Source: Streptococcus zalophi (GTDB lineage Bacteria; Bacillota; Bacilli; Lactobacillales; Streptococcaceae). Taken from it: 64,000 nt of DNA. The position numbers and the translations under genes are program-made. Location of the stretch: positions 1-64,000 of the forward strand of contig NZ_JAENBP010000003.1 in the NCBI RefSeq assembly GCF_016481285.1. The letters run 5' to 3'. Shown here piece after piece: positions 63,680 to 64,000 of the stretch; the stretch's first letter is position 1, and each line of letters opens with the position of its first letter. The notes beneath the pieces are model-generated. The model saw only the letters and a program-made list of their open reading frames with translations. It searched no databases and was not told where the DNA came from.

Positions 63680-64000
63680 TTATTTCTTTAATTTACCGAC
63701 AGTTTTTGCCACTAACATTGCCGTAAAAACATCCGAATCGACATTTAATATTGTTCTAATCATTCCAACAAAGTAATCAACGCCAGCAAATAAAGCAACT
63801 GCTTCTATCGGAATGCCCATTTGAGGAAAAATAATCGCTAAAGACACAATACTTGATCCTGGTGCTACTGAATTTGCTAGAGAAACTAGTGAAGCTAAAA
63901 CACCTAGATAAATTAACTTTTCAACGCTAAGATCAAATGAATACATTTGGGCAACTGTAACGACAGTTATTGCCATATGCATTGATGCACCGTTACTATT
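63680..64000 (-). CDS. SLC1/DAACS-type dicarboxylate or amino acid:cation symporter (C-terminal part)
   Basis: The frame stays open to the right edge, so the 5' part is missing; 107 residues are visible, beginning NSNGASMHMA, the substrate-binding helix hairpin (NMDGT region in relatives). LANSVAPGSSIVSLAIIF and YFVGMIRTILNVDSDVFTAMLVAK match the second hairpin and cation-binding NVxxD helix. Such carriers import glutamate, aspartate, serine or dicarboxylates. It is 46 bases upstream of allD and is probably in the same operon. Confidence 0.8.
   Translation of the reverse strand, partial: NSNGASMHMAITVVTVAQMYSFDLSVEKLIYLGVLASLVSLANSVAPGSSIVSLAIIFPQMGIPIEAVALFAGVDYFVGMIRTILNVDSDVFTAMLVAKTVGKLKK

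Overview
The window looks like a chromosomal segment of a low-G+C member of the Streptococcaceae, most likely a Streptococcus. The evidence is the gene content and order: an atpEBFHAGDC operon with no atpI, then a DUF1146 gene, murA, epuA and endA; a vicR-vicK-vicX set next to rnc-smc; a glgBCDAP glycogen operon directly before the ATP synthase operon; a mal regulon; a YSIRK-type surface protein; a preQ1-II riboswitch on queT; and an SMK box on metK. The species cannot be named from the sequence. No rRNA, tRNA, CRISPR array, insertion sequence or prophage gene was recognised, and no gene-free stretch exceeds 300 bases.

Layout. 1-2.5 kb: the N-terminal 840 codons of a CshA-like, cell-wall-targeted fibril protein that runs off the left edge. 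2.7-6.4 kb: pheT and pheS behind a T-box leader. 6.5-14.8 kb: smc, rnc, vicXKR and endA. 14.8-22.9 kb: epuA, murA, a DUF1146 gene and the F1Fo ATP synthase operon. 23-31 kb: glycogen operon (glgB, glgC, glgD, glgA, glgP). 31-36.5 kb: ligA, dagK, pulA. 36.5-38.1 kb: queT, a GtrA-family gene and a DUF1722 gene. 38.1-41.4 kb: an ABC exporter with its own two-component system. 41.5-45.2 kb: a GNAT acetyltransferase, an SpxR/YtoI-like regulator, map and a YihY/BrkB membrane protein. 45.3-55.3 kb: maltodextrin regulon (malP, malQ, malR; malX, malF, malG, malK). 55.3-59.8 kb: second murA, metK, a histidine-rich AdcR-box lipoprotein gene, birA and a DUF3272 gene. 59.9-64 kb: an apparent catabolic operon with a SLC1-type symporter (cut by the right edge), ureidoglycolate dehydrogenase (allD), an ion-transporter-superfamily carrier and a divergent cytosine-deaminase-like amidohydrolase. 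Nearly everything up to 50 kb is on the minus strand; malXFGK, birA and the GtrA gene are on plus.

How it fits together. The glg, pulA and mal genes form one alpha-glucan economy: maltodextrins enter through MalXFGK, MalQ and MalP convert them to glucose and glucose-1-phosphate, GlgC/D/A/B store glucose as glycogen, and GlgP and the debranching enzyme PulA release it again. Two nearly identical operators sit exactly between the -35 and -10 boxes of malQP and malX, so one LacI-type repressor (the adjacent malR) probably controls both. RNA-level control is frequent: T-box (pheST), preQ1-II (queT), SMK box (metK), and tandem hairpins between malX and malF.

Most notable: (1) the allD-amidohydrolase-transporter operon, which suggests ureide/allantoin-type catabolism in a streptococcus, with an amidohydrolase lacking two expected deaminase residues; (2) a small lipoprotein with one Pht-type histidine triad and a His/Asp/Glu tail, behind a perfect AdcR zinc box fused to its -10; (3) six genes with no Shine-Dalgarno whose -10 hexamer lies exactly six bases before the start codon, predicting leaderless mRNAs; (4) a perfect 16-bp 7-2-7 palindrome before the ABC/two-component operon. 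None of these is proven to be a new system.
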